64,000 nucleotides of DNA from Mesoterricola silvestris (GCF_030295405.1 NZ_AP027080.1:3766001-3830000); one strand, 5' to 3'; shown: positions 1 through 8,989, numbered from the stretch's first letter. Numbers and translations are program-made. The notes: generated by a model not told the origin, from the sequence alone.

Positions 1-1
1 T

Positions 2-229
2 GCCGGAATCGTCCAGGGGACCACCGCGCTCCTGGCGCATCCGGGCGTGCCCGGGCCCTGCCCCCGGGACGCCGGCGGCCCCGTGGTCCTGGTCATCGGC
101 CCCGAGGGGGGCTTCATCCCCGCCGAAGTGGAGCTGCTCTCCCGGAGCGGATGCCGGCCCGTGAACCTCGGGGAGCGCATCCTCCGGGTGGAGACGGCGG
201 TGGCCGCCCTCACGGGCCGCCTTTTCTGA
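2..229 (+). CDS. rsmE: RsmE, 16S rRNA m3U1498 methyltransferase, C-terminal part
   Basis: The 5' end is cut by the window; the frame is open from base 2 and about 75 residues remain. RsmE is a SPOUT-fold enzyme that methylates N3 of U1498 in 16S rRNA using S-adenosylmethionine. The remaining part carries the two family signatures of the knotted SAM site: VIGPEGGF followed by a PAEVELL helix, and LGERILRVETA near the C-terminus, where the family has LG.RILR.ETA. The protein ends normally at TGA. The next gene, a uracil permease, starts 60 nt downstream. An alternative assignment is unlikely given both motifs. Confidence 0.9.
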   Translation, partial: AGIVQGTTALLAHPGVPGPCPRDAGGPVVLVIGPEGGFIPAEVELLSRSGCRPVNLGERILRVETAVAALTGRLF

Positions 230-289
230 GGGACCCGGCCGGGGTTCCGATGCCAAGATGGGAGTGAATCCATCCGACAGGGAGAACTC

Positions 290-1591
290 ATGGCCACAGG
301 CACGGGACCGCGCATCATCCAGGTGGAGGAGAAGCTCCCCTTCCTCGAAACGATCCCCTTGAGCCTCCAGCACCTCTTCGCCATGTTCGGGGCGACGGTG
401 CTGGTGCCCTTCCTGCTCCACGTGGACCCCGCCACCTCCCTGCTCATGAACGGCGTGGGCACCCTGGTGTACCTGACGGTGACGCGGGGGAAGATCCCGG
501 CCTACCTGGGATCGAGCTTCGCCTTCATCGCGCCGGTGCTGGCGGTGCTGGCCGTGCCGGCCCTGGGCGGCTACGCCGCGGCCCAGGGGGGCTTCATCGT
601 CTTCGGCCTCTTCTTCATCCTGATCTCCTTCATCGTCCAGCAGGCCGGCACCCGCTGGCTGGAGGTGGTGTTCCCGCCCGCCGCCATGGGCGCCGTGGTG
701 GCCATCATCGGCCTCGAACTGGCTCCCACCGCCGCGCAGATGGCCGGCCTCGTCCAGGGCCCCGCCACCTCCCCCCTGCCCCACGGGCTCAGCATGGTGG
801 TCTCCCTCTCCACCCTGGCGGTGGTCATCCTGGTCTCGCTCTTCGCCCGGGGCTTCTTCAGCATCATCCCCGTGCTGGTGGGCGTCGTGGCCGGGTACGG
901 CCTCTCCCTCTACCTGGGCCTTGTGGATATCGCCGCCATCCGCAGCGCGCCCTGGTTCGCCGTGCCCCACCTCTACCGGCCCGTGTTCAACCTCCAGGCG
1001 ATCATGATGATCTTCCCGGCCTGCTTCGTGGTGCTCGCCGAGCACATCGGCCACCTGGTCGTCACCGGCAACATCGTGGACCGCGAACTCATGAAGGATC
1101 CCGGCCTCCACCGCTCCCTCCTGGGGGACGGCCTCTCCAACGTGCTTTCCGGCCTCACCGGCGCCACCCCCAACACCACCTATGGCGAGAACATCGGCGT
1201 CATGGCCATCACGCGCGTGTTCAGCGTGTGGGTCATCGGAGGCGCGGCCTGCATCGCCGTGGTCATCTCCTTCATCGGCAAGATCGGCGCGGTGATCCGC
1301 AGCATCCCCGCCCCGGTCATGGGCGGCGTGTGCCTCCTGCTCTTCGGCGTCATCGCCGCCGCCGGCATCCGCATGATCATCGAGAAGAAGGTGGACTACA
1401 CCCGCCCCTCCAACCTGATCCTCACCGCCGTCACCTTCGTGGTGGGCATCAGCGGCGCGAAGATCACCCTGGGCCACGTGGCCCTGCAGGGCATGGCCCT
1501 GGCCACGGTGGTGGCCATCCTGCTGGGCCTGGTGGTGTGGGTCGGGGAGATGTGCGCCCCCGGCACCGCCGCGGCGGCCGAACCCGAGTAG
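290..1591 (+). CDS. uraA: UraA-type uracil/xanthine permease (NCS2 family)
   Basis: A 433-residue inner-membrane proton:nucleobase symporter, close to the usual NCS2 length. It is hydrophobic throughout, as expected for 14 transmembrane segments. The C-terminal half follows E. coli UraA closely: FVVLAEHIGHLVVT.NIV, then NTTYGENIGVMAITRV, then RMIIEKKVDY. The two glutamates that bind uracil in UraA correspond here to Glu251 (AEHIGH) and Glu300 (YGENIG). The start is set by a GGGAG ribosome site 6 nt before the ATG. Uracil is the likeliest substrate; xanthine or another base cannot be excluded, since a purine catabolic island lies 30 kb away in this window. It is convergent with the lipoprotein gene that follows, with 13 nt between the stops. 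Confidence 0.9.
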   Translation: MATGTGPRIIQVEEKLPFLETIPLSLQHLFAMFGATVLVPFLLHVDPATSLLMNGVGTLVYLTVTRGKIPAYLGSSFAFIAPVLAVLAVPALGGYAAAQGGFIVFGLFFILISFIVQQAGTRWLEVVFPPAAMGAVVAIIGLELAPTAAQMAGLVQGPATSPLPHGLSMVVSLSTLAVVILVSLFARGFFSIIPVLVGVVAGYGLSLYLGLVDIAAIRSAPWFAVPHLYRPVFNLQAIMMIFPACFVVLAEHIGHLVVTGNIVDRELMKDPGLHRSLLGDGLSNVLSGLTGATPNTTYGENIGVMAITRVFSVWVIGGAACIAVVISFIGKIGAVIRSIPAPVMGGVCLLLFGVIAAAGIRMIIEKKVDYTRPSNLILTAVTFVVGISGAKITLGHVALQGMALATVVAILLGLVVWVGEMCAPGTAAAAEPE

Positions 1592-1604
1592 CCGGAGGCC
1601 TCCG

Positions 1605-3197
1605 TCAGAAGGCCCTCCGCCGCAGGCCCATGGCCAGGTCGAGCTTGTAGATGCGGTACAGCAGGTCCTGCGCCGATCCCAACCTGCGGTTGGCCAGGAT
1701 GGACTGGGCGATGTAGTAGTCGTTGTTGTCGAAGGCGGGCTCCTCCACCACGTCCGAGGCCAGGTTGTCCTGGAACACCTGGGTGGAAAGGGCCTTGGCG
1801 AAGGCGTCGGACTGCGGATCCTTGTCGTCGTACCGGTAGATGAAGACCGCCCCGCCCTTGCCCATGCCGGGCTCCCCCCCCGTGCCGCCCAGGGCGCGGT
1901 TGCCGGTGAAGGTGCACCCCAGGAAGCTCAGGTCCCCCCCCCGGAGGAAGACCGCCCCCCCCATGCCGCCTCCCGCGCCCCCCATGCCCCCGGTGACCCC
2001 GTCGCCGGGGACGCCGTCCCCGCCGAACACGCCCCCGGCGCCCCCGGCGGCGCCGGGCAGGAACAGGCCGCTGGCGCTGCCGCCGCTGCTGCCGCCGCCT
2101 CCGCCGAAGGCGCCTTCGCCGCCACCGCCCAGGGGGCCCACGCTGAATCCGCCGCCCCCGCCGTAGGTGGCGGAACCTCCTTCCAGGTCATCCGCCCACA
2201 GGGAGACCGGATCCTTCGGGAGGCCGCCCCGGGCGGCGCCGCCCCCGGCCCCGTCCCCGTCCACGGCCGGGCCGCCCCCCATGTCCGAGGTGCCCACGCC
2301 GTTCAGGTCGCCGTAGCCGCCCTTCCCCTTGAGCCACCCGCCGTCGGCGCCCGCGCCGCCCTGGCTTGGGCTGTCGCCGCCGACGCCGCCGCCCCCTCCG
2401 TTCTCGCCGTCGCCGCCGGGCGCGCTGTTCCCGCCGATGGCGCTGTTGGCCCTGAAGACCATGTGGCGCAGGGCGACCTTGCCGTCGTTGATGAACAGGC
2501 CGCCCCCCATGCCCGCGGCCCCGCCGCCTCCGCCCAGGGCGTCCCCGCCCTTGGCCAGGCCGTTGGCCACCGTGAACCCGTCCAGCACCACGTCCCCGCC
2601 GTCCACCGCGAAGGGGCGGTGGGCGCCGCCCCCGTCCACCGTGAGGGCCCCGCCCGCGGGGCCCAGGAGGGTGACCTTCGTCCGGATGGGGGGGAGGTCG
2701 TCCTTGAGATGGATGATCCACGGACGGTCCTCCGGCAGTCGGAACCGGATGCCCACGTCTCCCTTGAAGGCCTCGGCGGCGCGCAGCATTTCCCGGAGGG
2801 TGCCGGGCCCGTCGTCCTCCACGCTGGTGACGACCCAGGCATTGTCCACCGGCAACAGTTCGTAGGGTTTCGTGGTCACGACAAAGGGTCCCCCGGACAC
2901 CCGCACCTGGTAGGATCCCCCGTCCAGCGGCGTCACCGGGTCCAGGAGGAGCGTCCGGCCCGCGGCGCCCGGGATCTCCTCCCCGTCCTTGAACCACTGG
3001 AAGGTGCGGTCGAAGGTTTCCTCGCCGGTATCCACCACCTTGACCTCCAGCAGCACCGCCGCCCCCGGTTTGGGCATGGCGTTCGCGGGACCCTCGAGGG
3101 TGACCTGGCTGAAGGTGGCGGGTGGGGCGGGCTTTCCGCCGCAGCCCACCAGGACGAGGAAAGCTAGGCCCGTGAGCCATGGGAAGGGTTTTGGCAT
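1605..3197 (-). CDS. Lipoprotein with Ig-like domain and Gly-rich beta-helix region
   Basis: A 530-residue protein of unknown role, probably on the outer membrane. I take the ATG at 3197 because it opens directly into a lipoprotein signal: MPKPFPWLTGLAFLVLVGC, with the lipid-accepting Cys at residue 19. A frame open 29 codons further upstream has no signal. Residues about 30-115 look like an Ig-like fold (FQWFKDGEEIPGA, later DGGSYQVRVSGG). After about residue 120 comes a stretch like right-handed parallel beta-helix or polymorphic outer-membrane repeats (DGPGTLREML, GGLFINDGKVALRHMVF). A very Gly-rich segment of runs such as GGGGG and GGAGG follows, at about residues 225-435. The gene is divergent from the paralog/secretin operon. 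Family placement is structural, not functional. Confidence 0.75.
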   Translation of the reverse strand: MPKPFPWLTGLAFLVLVGCGGKPAPPATFSQVTLEGPANAMPKPGAAVLLEVKVVDTGEETFDRTFQWFKDGEEIPGAAGRTLLLDPVTPLDGGSYQVRVSGGPFVVTTKPYELLPVDNAWVVTSVEDDGPGTLREMLRAAEAFKGDVGIRFRLPEDRPWIIHLKDDLPPIRTKVTLLGPAGGALTVDGGGAHRPFAVDGGDVVLDGFTVANGLAKGGDALGGGGGAAGMGGGLFINDGKVALRHMVFRANSAIGGNSAPGGDGENGGGGGVGGDSPSQGGAGADGGWLKGKGGYGDLNGVGTSDMGGGPAVDGDGAGGGAARGGLPKDPVSLWADDLEGGSATYGGGGGFSVGPLGGGGEGAFGGGGGSSGGSASGLFLPGAAGGAGGVFGGDGVPGDGVTGGMGGAGGGMGGAVFLRGGDLSFLGCTFTGNRALGGTGGEPGMGKGGAVFIYRYDDKDPQSDAFAKALSTQVFQDNLASDVVEEPAFDNNDYYIAQSILANRRLGSAQDLLYRIYKLDLAMGLRRRAF

Positions 3198-3342
3198 GGT
3201 CACACCTGGATCAAGGCCCGGCAGGGGACGAGGAAATATATAATTTATTGTCATTTCATCATCGCACAAGACGCGATTCCACAAATTAATTCATACTTAT
3301 CTTTATGCGTCCGCCCGGGGCCGGAATATTAACAATAATTCA

Positions 3343-3370
3343 TTGACAGACCCGGCCGGATTCCTAGATT
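3343..3370 (+). promoter_or_regulatory. Candidate sigma-70 promoter for the 3.5-7.7 kb operon
   Basis: A perfect -35 TTGACA at 3343-3348 is followed after 16 bp by TAGATT at 3365-3370. It lies in an AT-rich pocket of otherwise G+C-rich DNA, about 100 bp before the ATG at 3474. It points into the three-gene run of two paralogs and a secretin. The same AT-rich stretch (about 3230-3350) must hold the promoter of the divergent lipoprotein gene, which I could not resolve. Confidence 0.55.
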
Positions 3371-3473
3371 GAAGATCAACTTGCCGACCTCACCTGGGCA
3401 GTTGCTTCCATACCCCGTCCCGGGCCCTCCATGGGGTTCCAGGCCGCCCTTCACCCCATCCCCGGAGTACCCC

Positions 3474-4799
3474 ATGATCCCCAAGGCCCTCACTCCGCTT
3501 GCCGCATGCCTGCTAATGGCCGGCGTCCAAGCCAACGCCCAGCTCAAACCGGCCACGCAGAATGCCGAGGATCAGATGAGCAAGCTGTACATGCAGGTTT
3601 CCAACCTCCTGTTCGGCCCCGCCAACCTGAAGAGCATGCTCGTGCTGCAGCGGCCCGGGACCCCGCTGCCCGACGATTTCGGGGAAATGTCCCAGGAGCA
3701 GCGGGTGATGCTCAACGAGATCGTGGACGTGGTGCCCATGGTCAACCCCAACTACGTGGCCAACGGCAACATGCGTTATTCGCAGATCTTCAAGGCCATC
3801 GCCCAGAACGCCCAGCCGACGGTGAAGATCACCCTCACCCCGGCGGAGGAGGCCGAATTGAAGGCCGCCCAGGATTATGTGAAAGACGTGGGCCATAGCA
3901 AATTGTACGAGGCAGGGCGGAACAAGTACTGGGAAGCCGTCGCGAAGGTCGAGGCCGCCTCCCAGAATGGCAAGGATGCCCCCTCCAGCCTGCGGGCTGT
4001 CATGGCCGCGGCCAAGCAGGATTGGGACACCCAGGGAGGCCGGGTGGATTATGAAAGGCGCGTGGGCACCATCCGCACGCTGGGCTCCAAGAGCGGCGAG
4101 GCCTACTGGACGGCCCTGAACCAGCGCCTGGACGCCGCGGCCACGGAAACCAACTACGGCACCTTTTTCTATCCCCAGCCCAAGGACTGGAAGAGCACCG
4201 ACGGCTGGACGGAGGTCCGCTTCGACAACAACACGAAGGTGGACGAAAACCAGATGAGCCGGGAAGCCATCAAGGCCAGCGTCAAGGGCAAGCATTCCTG
4301 GTTCAGCATCGACGCGGCCTTCAGCAAGACGGACTTCAGCGCCAGCTCGCTCATGGACCACAAGGACCTGAAGATCTCGTTCAAGGTCAAGCGCGTGAAC
4401 ATCTACCGGACCTGGTTCGACGACCTCGTCCTGAAGAACGACGCCTGGATGCTCCCGGCCACGGTGTCCTTCAAGGCCATCTCCTACGGCAACCTGCTCT
4501 CGAATGCCCTCAAGCCCTGCGCCATGCCCCTCTACACCTCCGCCCTCCTTCTCGTGAAGGACCTCAAGCTCGAAACCGCCTTGAGCCAGGCGGAAATGAG
4601 CGAATACCAGCACAAGATGGACATCAAGGCCAAGATCGGCCTCGGGCCCTTCACCCTTTCGGGCAGCTACAGCAAGCACGAGTCCGGCGGCAAATCCCAC
4701 TCGGCCTTCACGGCCACGGGCGTGAGCGCCCCCGATATCCAGATCCTGGGCCTGGTGGGCACGGCTCCCGACCGGTCTCCCGCCTCCACGGTCAAGTAG
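3474..4799 (+). CDS. Exported protein of unknown family, paralog A
   Basis: A 441-residue protein. The start at 3474 is preceded by GGAG with 6 nt spacing and gives a clean Sec signal (MIPKALTPLAACLLMAGVQANAQ, cut near residue 23). I do not recognise the family. It is a paralog of the next gene. Shared landmarks, in order, are VPMVNPNYVANGNM, a helical Ala/Lys-rich middle, DGWTEVRF, WFSI, a KVKRVNIYRTWF block, CAMPLYTSALLLVKDLKLE, and a C-terminal GLGPFTLSGSY...PDIQILGLVG. The C-terminal half alternates short strands and could be a beta-rich domain. It is first in a run with paralog B and a secretin, so a cell-surface or secretion-related role is plausible but unproven. Confidence 0.7.
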   Translation: MIPKALTPLAACLLMAGVQANAQLKPATQNAEDQMSKLYMQVSNLLFGPANLKSMLVLQRPGTPLPDDFGEMSQEQRVMLNEIVDVVPMVNPNYVANGNMRYSQIFKAIAQNAQPTVKITLTPAEEAELKAAQDYVKDVGHSKLYEAGRNKYWEAVAKVEAASQNGKDAPSSLRAVMAAAKQDWDTQGGRVDYERRVGTIRTLGSKSGEAYWTALNQRLDAAATETNYGTFFYPQPKDWKSTDGWTEVRFDNNTKVDENQMSREAIKASVKGKHSWFSIDAAFSKTDFSASSLMDHKDLKISFKVKRVNIYRTWFDDLVLKNDAWMLPATVSFKAISYGNLLSNALKPCAMPLYTSALLLVKDLKLETALSQAEMSEYQHKMDIKAKIGLGPFTLSGSYSKHESGGKSHSAFTATGVSAPDIQILGLVGTAPDRSPASTVK

Positions 4800-4813
4800 C
4801 CTCCCGGCCGGTC

Positions 4814-6049
4814 ATGGAACGCCTTGCCCTCGTCCTTTTCGCCGCCACGCGGGTCCTCCTTGCGGACCCCGGAACGGCCCTGGTGGAGAAGGTCTACGCC
4901 AAACTGGCGGAATCCTTCTCCGCCGGAGAGGCCCTGGGCCAGACGGGGGATTACCTCCTCCTGGCCCACCCCGGCCTCACCATCACCGACGATTTCCTGA
5001 AGGATCCCTTCAACGTGGCGACCCTGGCCGACCAGGTCCCCCTGCCGGCCCGGTACTACGTCACCAGCGGACGCATGCTTTCCAGCACCTATCACACCAT
5101 CCTCTCCTCGGCGGAGCTGTCCAACTACCTGGACCAGACCCTGAGGCAGAAGGCCCTGAACGCCCGCCGCCACATCTACGACAAGACCCACCCGGGCAAG
5201 CCCACGCCGGCCTATGCGGCGTACCTGGAACGCGAGGCCGCCCTGGCCTCGGCCAGGGACGCCCTGCGGCTGGCCTTGACCGAAAAGAAGACCACCGGCA
5301 AGGCCGTGAACCCCGCCCTCCAGGCGGCGGTGGACAAGGCCGCCCGGGACTTCGACGAGAAGGGCAACCGCAAGCTCATCGAGGACGCCGAAAAGGATCT
5401 GGCCACCTACTACAACGCCAACGTCAAGGCCCTGTTCGGCAGCCTCGTCACCGACATGGCCTCGTGGTCCAACTCCAGCCACGGCCAGGAATGGTTCAGC
5501 ATCAAGTGCTCCCCGCCCGCCGAGGAGTGGCTCCTGGCGGACGGCTGGAATCCCTTCACCCTGACCCAGTCGGAGAAGAACCTGGCCCAGGGCAGGGCCG
5601 CCCTGCCCCTGGAAAGGACGGCGGGGGCGGCGTCGGCCCTGCCTCCGGACTTCCTCGGCTCGATCAGCGTGGCCATGGACACCAAGCGGGTGAACTTCCA
5701 CCGGCCCTGGCTGGAAACCGGCATCTTCAACGGGTCCGGGTGGCGCCTCTGGAAGAGCAGCGGCTTCTCCATGGTCTCCACCGGCAACCCCGCGGACCGG
5801 GATCCCGGCATCATGCCGCTGATCGTCACCGGGATCCTGCTTTCCCGCAATCTGGTCCTCACCGGAGCCTGGTCCGGAGGCAGCCCCGGCCGCGTCAAGG
5901 CCCTGGGCCCCTTCTCCGTGGAGAGCGCCTCGGTATCCAGCGGCAAGCTCACCCTCAAGGCCAGCGGCGTCCAGATCATCGGTTTCTTCTGCAAGACCCT
6001 CCCCAGGTCCCCGAACCCCGATCCGACCAAGGATTTCCGGGCGCAGTGA
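4814..6049 (+). CDS. Exported protein of unknown family, paralog B
   Basis: A 411-residue protein starting 14 nt after paralog A. The N-terminus (MERLALVLFAATRVLLADPG) reads as a short Sec signal. It matches paralog A along most of its length: VPLPARYYVTSGRM, ADGWNPFTL, EWFSI, DTKRVNFHRPWL, GIMPLIVTGILLSRNLVLTG, then ALGPFSVES and GVQIIGFFCKTLPRSPNP at the C-terminus. Residues about 110-190 are Ala/Lys/Glu-rich and probably helical. The strict conservation of the KRVN(I/F)(Y/H)R(T/P)W block between otherwise diverged copies suggests a structural or binding core. No enzyme motif is visible. The secretin gene starts 64 nt downstream. Confidence 0.7.
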   Translation: MERLALVLFAATRVLLADPGTALVEKVYAKLAESFSAGEALGQTGDYLLLAHPGLTITDDFLKDPFNVATLADQVPLPARYYVTSGRMLSSTYHTILSSAELSNYLDQTLRQKALNARRHIYDKTHPGKPTPAYAAYLEREAALASARDALRLALTEKKTTGKAVNPALQAAVDKAARDFDEKGNRKLIEDAEKDLATYYNANVKALFGSLVTDMASWSNSSHGQEWFSIKCSPPAEEWLLADGWNPFTLTQSEKNLAQGRAALPLERTAGAASALPPDFLGSISVAMDTKRVNFHRPWLETGIFNGSGWRLWKSSGFSMVSTGNPADRDPGIMPLIVTGILLSRNLVLTGAWSGGSPGRVKALGPFSVESASVSSGKLTLKASGVQIIGFFCKTLPRSPNPDPTKDFRAQ

Positions 6050-6113
6050 GGTTTCGCGCCGCTTCGGCGGGAATCGGTTCCCGCCCGGGAATCCCCCCAT
6101 TCCTGGACCCCCC

Positions 6114-7670
6114 ATGCCCCGCAGAACGTCCACGCGCCTCATCCTCCAGGTCCTGGCCGCCGCCGTCGCCGCCGCGGCGGAGACGCCCGCGCAAGGGCCG
6201 GGCCCATTCAGCTTCAACCCGGCCCAGAATCCCCCCTTCGCGGTGGTGAACCCCAACGGCCCGCCCCCCGATGGCACCGTGACGGTGGCGCCGGGCCCGC
6301 GCTATACCCTGGACGCCGCCCACCAGGACGTGAGGGCCCTGATCAAGGCCCTTGCGAAAAAGAGCGGCAAGCCCATCAGCATACTCAACCTACCGCTCCA
6401 GCTCGTCACCGTGAGCTTCGAGAACCTGCCGTTCGACAAGGCTCTGGCCCATGTCCTCGCCGCGGGGGGCCTGGATTTCCGCATGGTGGATGGCGTCTGC
6501 GTGGTCGGCCAGTCCGTGGATCTCCGGCTGCAATACCCCCAGGCCACGGACGGGGAACTGGACGCCACCTACCGGTGCCGGCGGGTGGGCGCCGCCACCC
6601 TGGCTTCCACCCTCACCAACCTCCTGCCCGGGATCAGGGCCTTCCCCGGCCCCCTGTTCCTGTCGCCGGAACTCAAGGATTCGTCCGGCGCGGACACCCA
6701 GGGGGGACAGGTCAAGACCTTCGGCGCCACGGACACCTCGTACCGCACCCACGACGTGGTCATCTCCGGCCCCGCGGACCTGGTCCGCAGGGCCCTGACC
6801 CTGGCCCAGAAGTTCGACCGGTCCCGCAGGATGGTGCGGCTCAAGGTGAAGATCATCACCATCAACGAGAGCGCCAAGAAGAACCTGGGCGTGAACTGGA
6901 TGGATGTCGTCAGCCTGGCCGCCACGGAGCGGCCCAACGTGGATGCCCTGGGCTTTCCCCTCAAGGAAGGCGGGAACGCGACCGGCGCCCTGGTGGACGG
7001 CATTCGCATGGGCAAGTTCGCCCACGCCCCGCTGACCATCAGCGCCACCCTCCACGTGCTGGAGCAGAAGGGCCTCGCCAAGACCCTCTCCAACCCCACC
7101 CTCATGATCCTCGACGGGGAACGCAGCTTCATCCTCGACGGCGAGAAGTACTACTACCCCGAATTCAAGAGCCGCGACCAGAACGGCCAGGCCATCTTCG
7201 GCGCGGCCGAGATGAAGATCGGCGTGTACCTCCAGGTCAGCGTCCAGGTGGGCACGGACAACGACATGATCCTGACCCTCTATCCGCAGGTCACCACCAT
7301 CGCCGGGTATACCACCATCAACGGCGCCAACGTGCCCAATGTCTTCACCTCGGAGGAACAGACCACCGTGAGGGCCACCAGTGGCGAGGTCCTGGTGCTG
7401 GGGGGCCTGACCCGCGAGAGAACGGGCAGCGACCGCAACGGCCTTCCGTTCCTCTCCCGCATCCCGCTGCTGGGCCGGCTCTTCTCCAGCAGCACGAAGG
7501 AATCCGTCAAGTCGGAACTGATGATCATCCTCACGCCGGAATTGGTGGAGGAGCCGGCGCCGAAGACCGACATGATCTTCACCGCCTCGGATGCCCATGG
7601 GGCGCCACCCGCGCCGGCGGGGGCCGGGGAGCCCCCGGCGGCCTCAACCGACGGACGCCAGCTACCGTAG
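6114..7670 (+). CDS. Secretin-family outer-membrane protein
   Basis: A 518-residue protein with an N-terminal signal (cut near residue 27). Residues about 65-130 form an STN/N0-like domain (LDAAHQDVRALIKALAKKSG, then VTVSFENLPFDKALAHVL). An N1-like segment follows (YRCRRVGAATLASTLTNLLPG). The C-terminal half is a secretin domain, with LSNPTLMILDGERSFI and the signature VLVLGGLTRE...GLPFLSRIPLLGRLFSS, then ELMIILTPELVEE. Secretins form multimeric gates for type II/III secretion, pili or phage export. No ATPase, inner-membrane platform or pilin gene is in the window. The partners visible here are the two upstream paralogs. Its last 9 bp overlap the convergent gene at 7662-8144. Confidence 0.85.
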   Translation: MPRRTSTRLILQVLAAAVAAAAETPAQGPGPFSFNPAQNPPFAVVNPNGPPPDGTVTVAPGPRYTLDAAHQDVRALIKALAKKSGKPISILNLPLQLVTVSFENLPFDKALAHVLAAGGLDFRMVDGVCVVGQSVDLRLQYPQATDGELDATYRCRRVGAATLASTLTNLLPGIRAFPGPLFLSPELKDSSGADTQGGQVKTFGATDTSYRTHDVVISGPADLVRRALTLAQKFDRSRRMVRLKVKIITINESAKKNLGVNWMDVVSLAATERPNVDALGFPLKEGGNATGALVDGIRMGKFAHAPLTISATLHVLEQKGLAKTLSNPTLMILDGERSFILDGEKYYYPEFKSRDQNGQAIFGAAEMKIGVYLQVSVQVGTDNDMILTLYPQVTTIAGYTTINGANVPNVFTSEEQTTVRATSGEVLVLGGLTRERTGSDRNGLPFLSRIPLLGRLFSSSTKESVKSELMIILTPELVEEPAPKTDMIFTASDAHGAPPAPAGAGEPPAASTDGRQLP

Positions 7671-8144
7671 GTACCCGTAGAGGTTCAGGTCCATCGCGAC
7701 GGACCCGCCCCCGGACTCCAGCTCCGTCAGCTCTCCCCGGACCTCGGCGCCCCCGGGCACCACGAGACCCGGGGAGAAACGCTTGCTCAGGACCTTGGTG
7801 GCGAGGTGGGATTCCAGGTGCCCGGTGACCCCCCCGAGGTTGAAGGAGGCGGGGCCCTGCTTCAGGATGAGGCTCAGGAGGGCGGAACGGGCGGATCGGG
7901 CCCCGCCGCCGTGCAGGGTGAAGGAGGCCTCGGTGATCACCAGGGTCCTTCCCGGCGGGACGCGGTACGTCTCGCCTTCCCGGGGGCCGGAGAACACGCC
8001 GTTCTCGCACAGGGACCAGGACATCATCCGCGGGGAATGGCGCACGGCCCTGCCCTGGACGAGGACCACCGACGGTTCGGCGCCGAAGGCGTGGGCCGCC
8101 AGGAAAGCCGTGGCCGCCGCAATCCTCAAGACCTTCAAATCCAT
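7662..8144 (-). CDS. Small exported protein of unknown function
   Basis: A 160-residue protein. Two ATGs lie two codons apart. I use the one at 8144, because the upstream GAGGTG is then 6 nt away, whereas it abuts the ATG at 8150. The start gives a signal peptide (MDLKVLRIAAATAFLAAHAFGA). The mature part has short beta-prone segments (PSVVLVQGRAV, TLVITEASFTLHGG, GGSVAMDLNLYGYLR) and two Cys-poor Ser/Arg-rich stretches. I recognise no domain. The 3' end overlaps the secretin gene by 9 bp tail to tail, and the AraC-type regulator begins upstream on the same strand, so it may be transcribed with that regulator. Confidence 0.6.
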   Translation of the reverse strand: MDLKVLRIAAATAFLAAHAFGAEPSVVLVQGRAVRHSPRMMSWSLCENGVFSGPREGETYRVPPGRTLVITEASFTLHGGGARSARSALLSLILKQGPASFNLGGVTGHLESHLATKVLSKRFSPGLVVPGGAEVRGELTELESGGGSVAMDLNLYGYLR

Positions 8145-8161
8145 TGGCATCACCTCAGTGT

Positions 8162-8989
8162 TCAGGTGCCGGAATCCCCCCGAAGGTTCACGCGTTTCGA
8201 GCGCCAGACCGAAGGCGAAAGCCCCGTCTCCCGGCGGAACATCCGCGCGAAGTAGGCCTGGGAGCTGAACCCCAGGGCCCGGGCCACGGCGCCGATGGTC
8301 AGGCGGGAGTCCTCGAGCATCCGGCAGGCCCGGTCGAGGCGCAGGAGGAGCCGGTACCGCTGGGGCGCCAGGCCCGTCTGGGCCCGGAAGCTGCGCCGGA
8401 ACCACGAGTAGCTCACCCCCAGTTCCGAGGCCGCCGCCTCCAGGTTGAGGCGGTCCCCGGCGGGATCGGCCAGGATGCGGCGGGCGTCGTTCACGAGCCG
8501 GCCCTGGCGGCCCTCGCCCACGCCCTGGCGCCCGGCGATCTCCAGCCTGGCCAGGAGGTCCCCCAGCGCTCCGGCCATGAGCAGCCCCGCCCCCGCCGGG
8601 GGGTTGCGGGCCAGTTCCCGCAGCTTGACGATGCCCCCCAGGAGGCCCTCGTCGAACCCCGCCCGCACCACCCGGGGCGGGGTTCCGAAAAGGTCAAGCC
8701 CCGCCCAGCGCTCCATCCAGGCGCCGCCGAAATCCACGTGGTGGAGGGTGCAGCCCCTCCGGGCGTCGGGGACCAGGTCGCAGCCCTCCCGGCTGTCCAG
8801 GAGCACCACCTCCCCCGCCTCCACCCGCAGCCGGTGCCGCCCCAGCAGCGCCTCTCCGCGCACCAGGTAGAGCAGCCGCCACCCCGAGGGCGGCGCCCCC
8901 ATGCCGCCCTCCACGGAACCCACGGCCGTGGCGTAGAGGCCCCAGGCCTGTTCGAGGGGGGTGGGGGTGAAGGTGGTCAGTTCGGGCAT
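8162..8989 (-). CDS. AraC-family transcriptional regulator
   Basis: A 275-residue protein with a cupin-like N-terminal sensor half (WRLLYLVRGEALLGRHRLRV, residues about 35-60). The C-terminal AraC DNA-binding domain has two helix-turn-helix units. The first runs LNLEAAASELGVSYSWFRRS. The second is LTIGAVARALGFSSQAYFAR followed by MFRRETGLSP, the usual AraC signature. It is divergent from the PTS and alpha-mannosidase operon, with 101 bp between the start codons. It is therefore the likely sugar-responsive activator of that operon. The intergenic region carries a pair of direct repeats listed separately. The inducer cannot be read from sequence; mannose, fructose or a mannoside would fit. Confidence 0.9.
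   Translation of the reverse strand: MPELTTFTPTPLEQAWGLYATAVGSVEGGMGAPPSGWRLLYLVRGEALLGRHRLRVEAGEVVLLDSREGCDLVPDARRGCTLHHVDFGGAWMERWAGLDLFGTPPRVVRAGFDEGLLGGIVKLRELARNPPAGAGLLMAGALGDLLARLEIAGRQGVGEGRQGRLVNDARRILADPAGDRLNLEAAASELGVSYSWFRRSFRAQTGLAPQRYRLLLRLDRACRMLEDSRLTIGAVARALGFSSQAYFARMFRRETGLSPSVWRSKRVNLRGDSGT

Noticed and set aside
1593-1604. 12-bp palindrome CGGAGGCCTCCG between convergent uraA and lipoprotein genes as terminator
   Set aside because: It has no loop beyond its own centre and no T run. A hairpin would have only about four base pairs.
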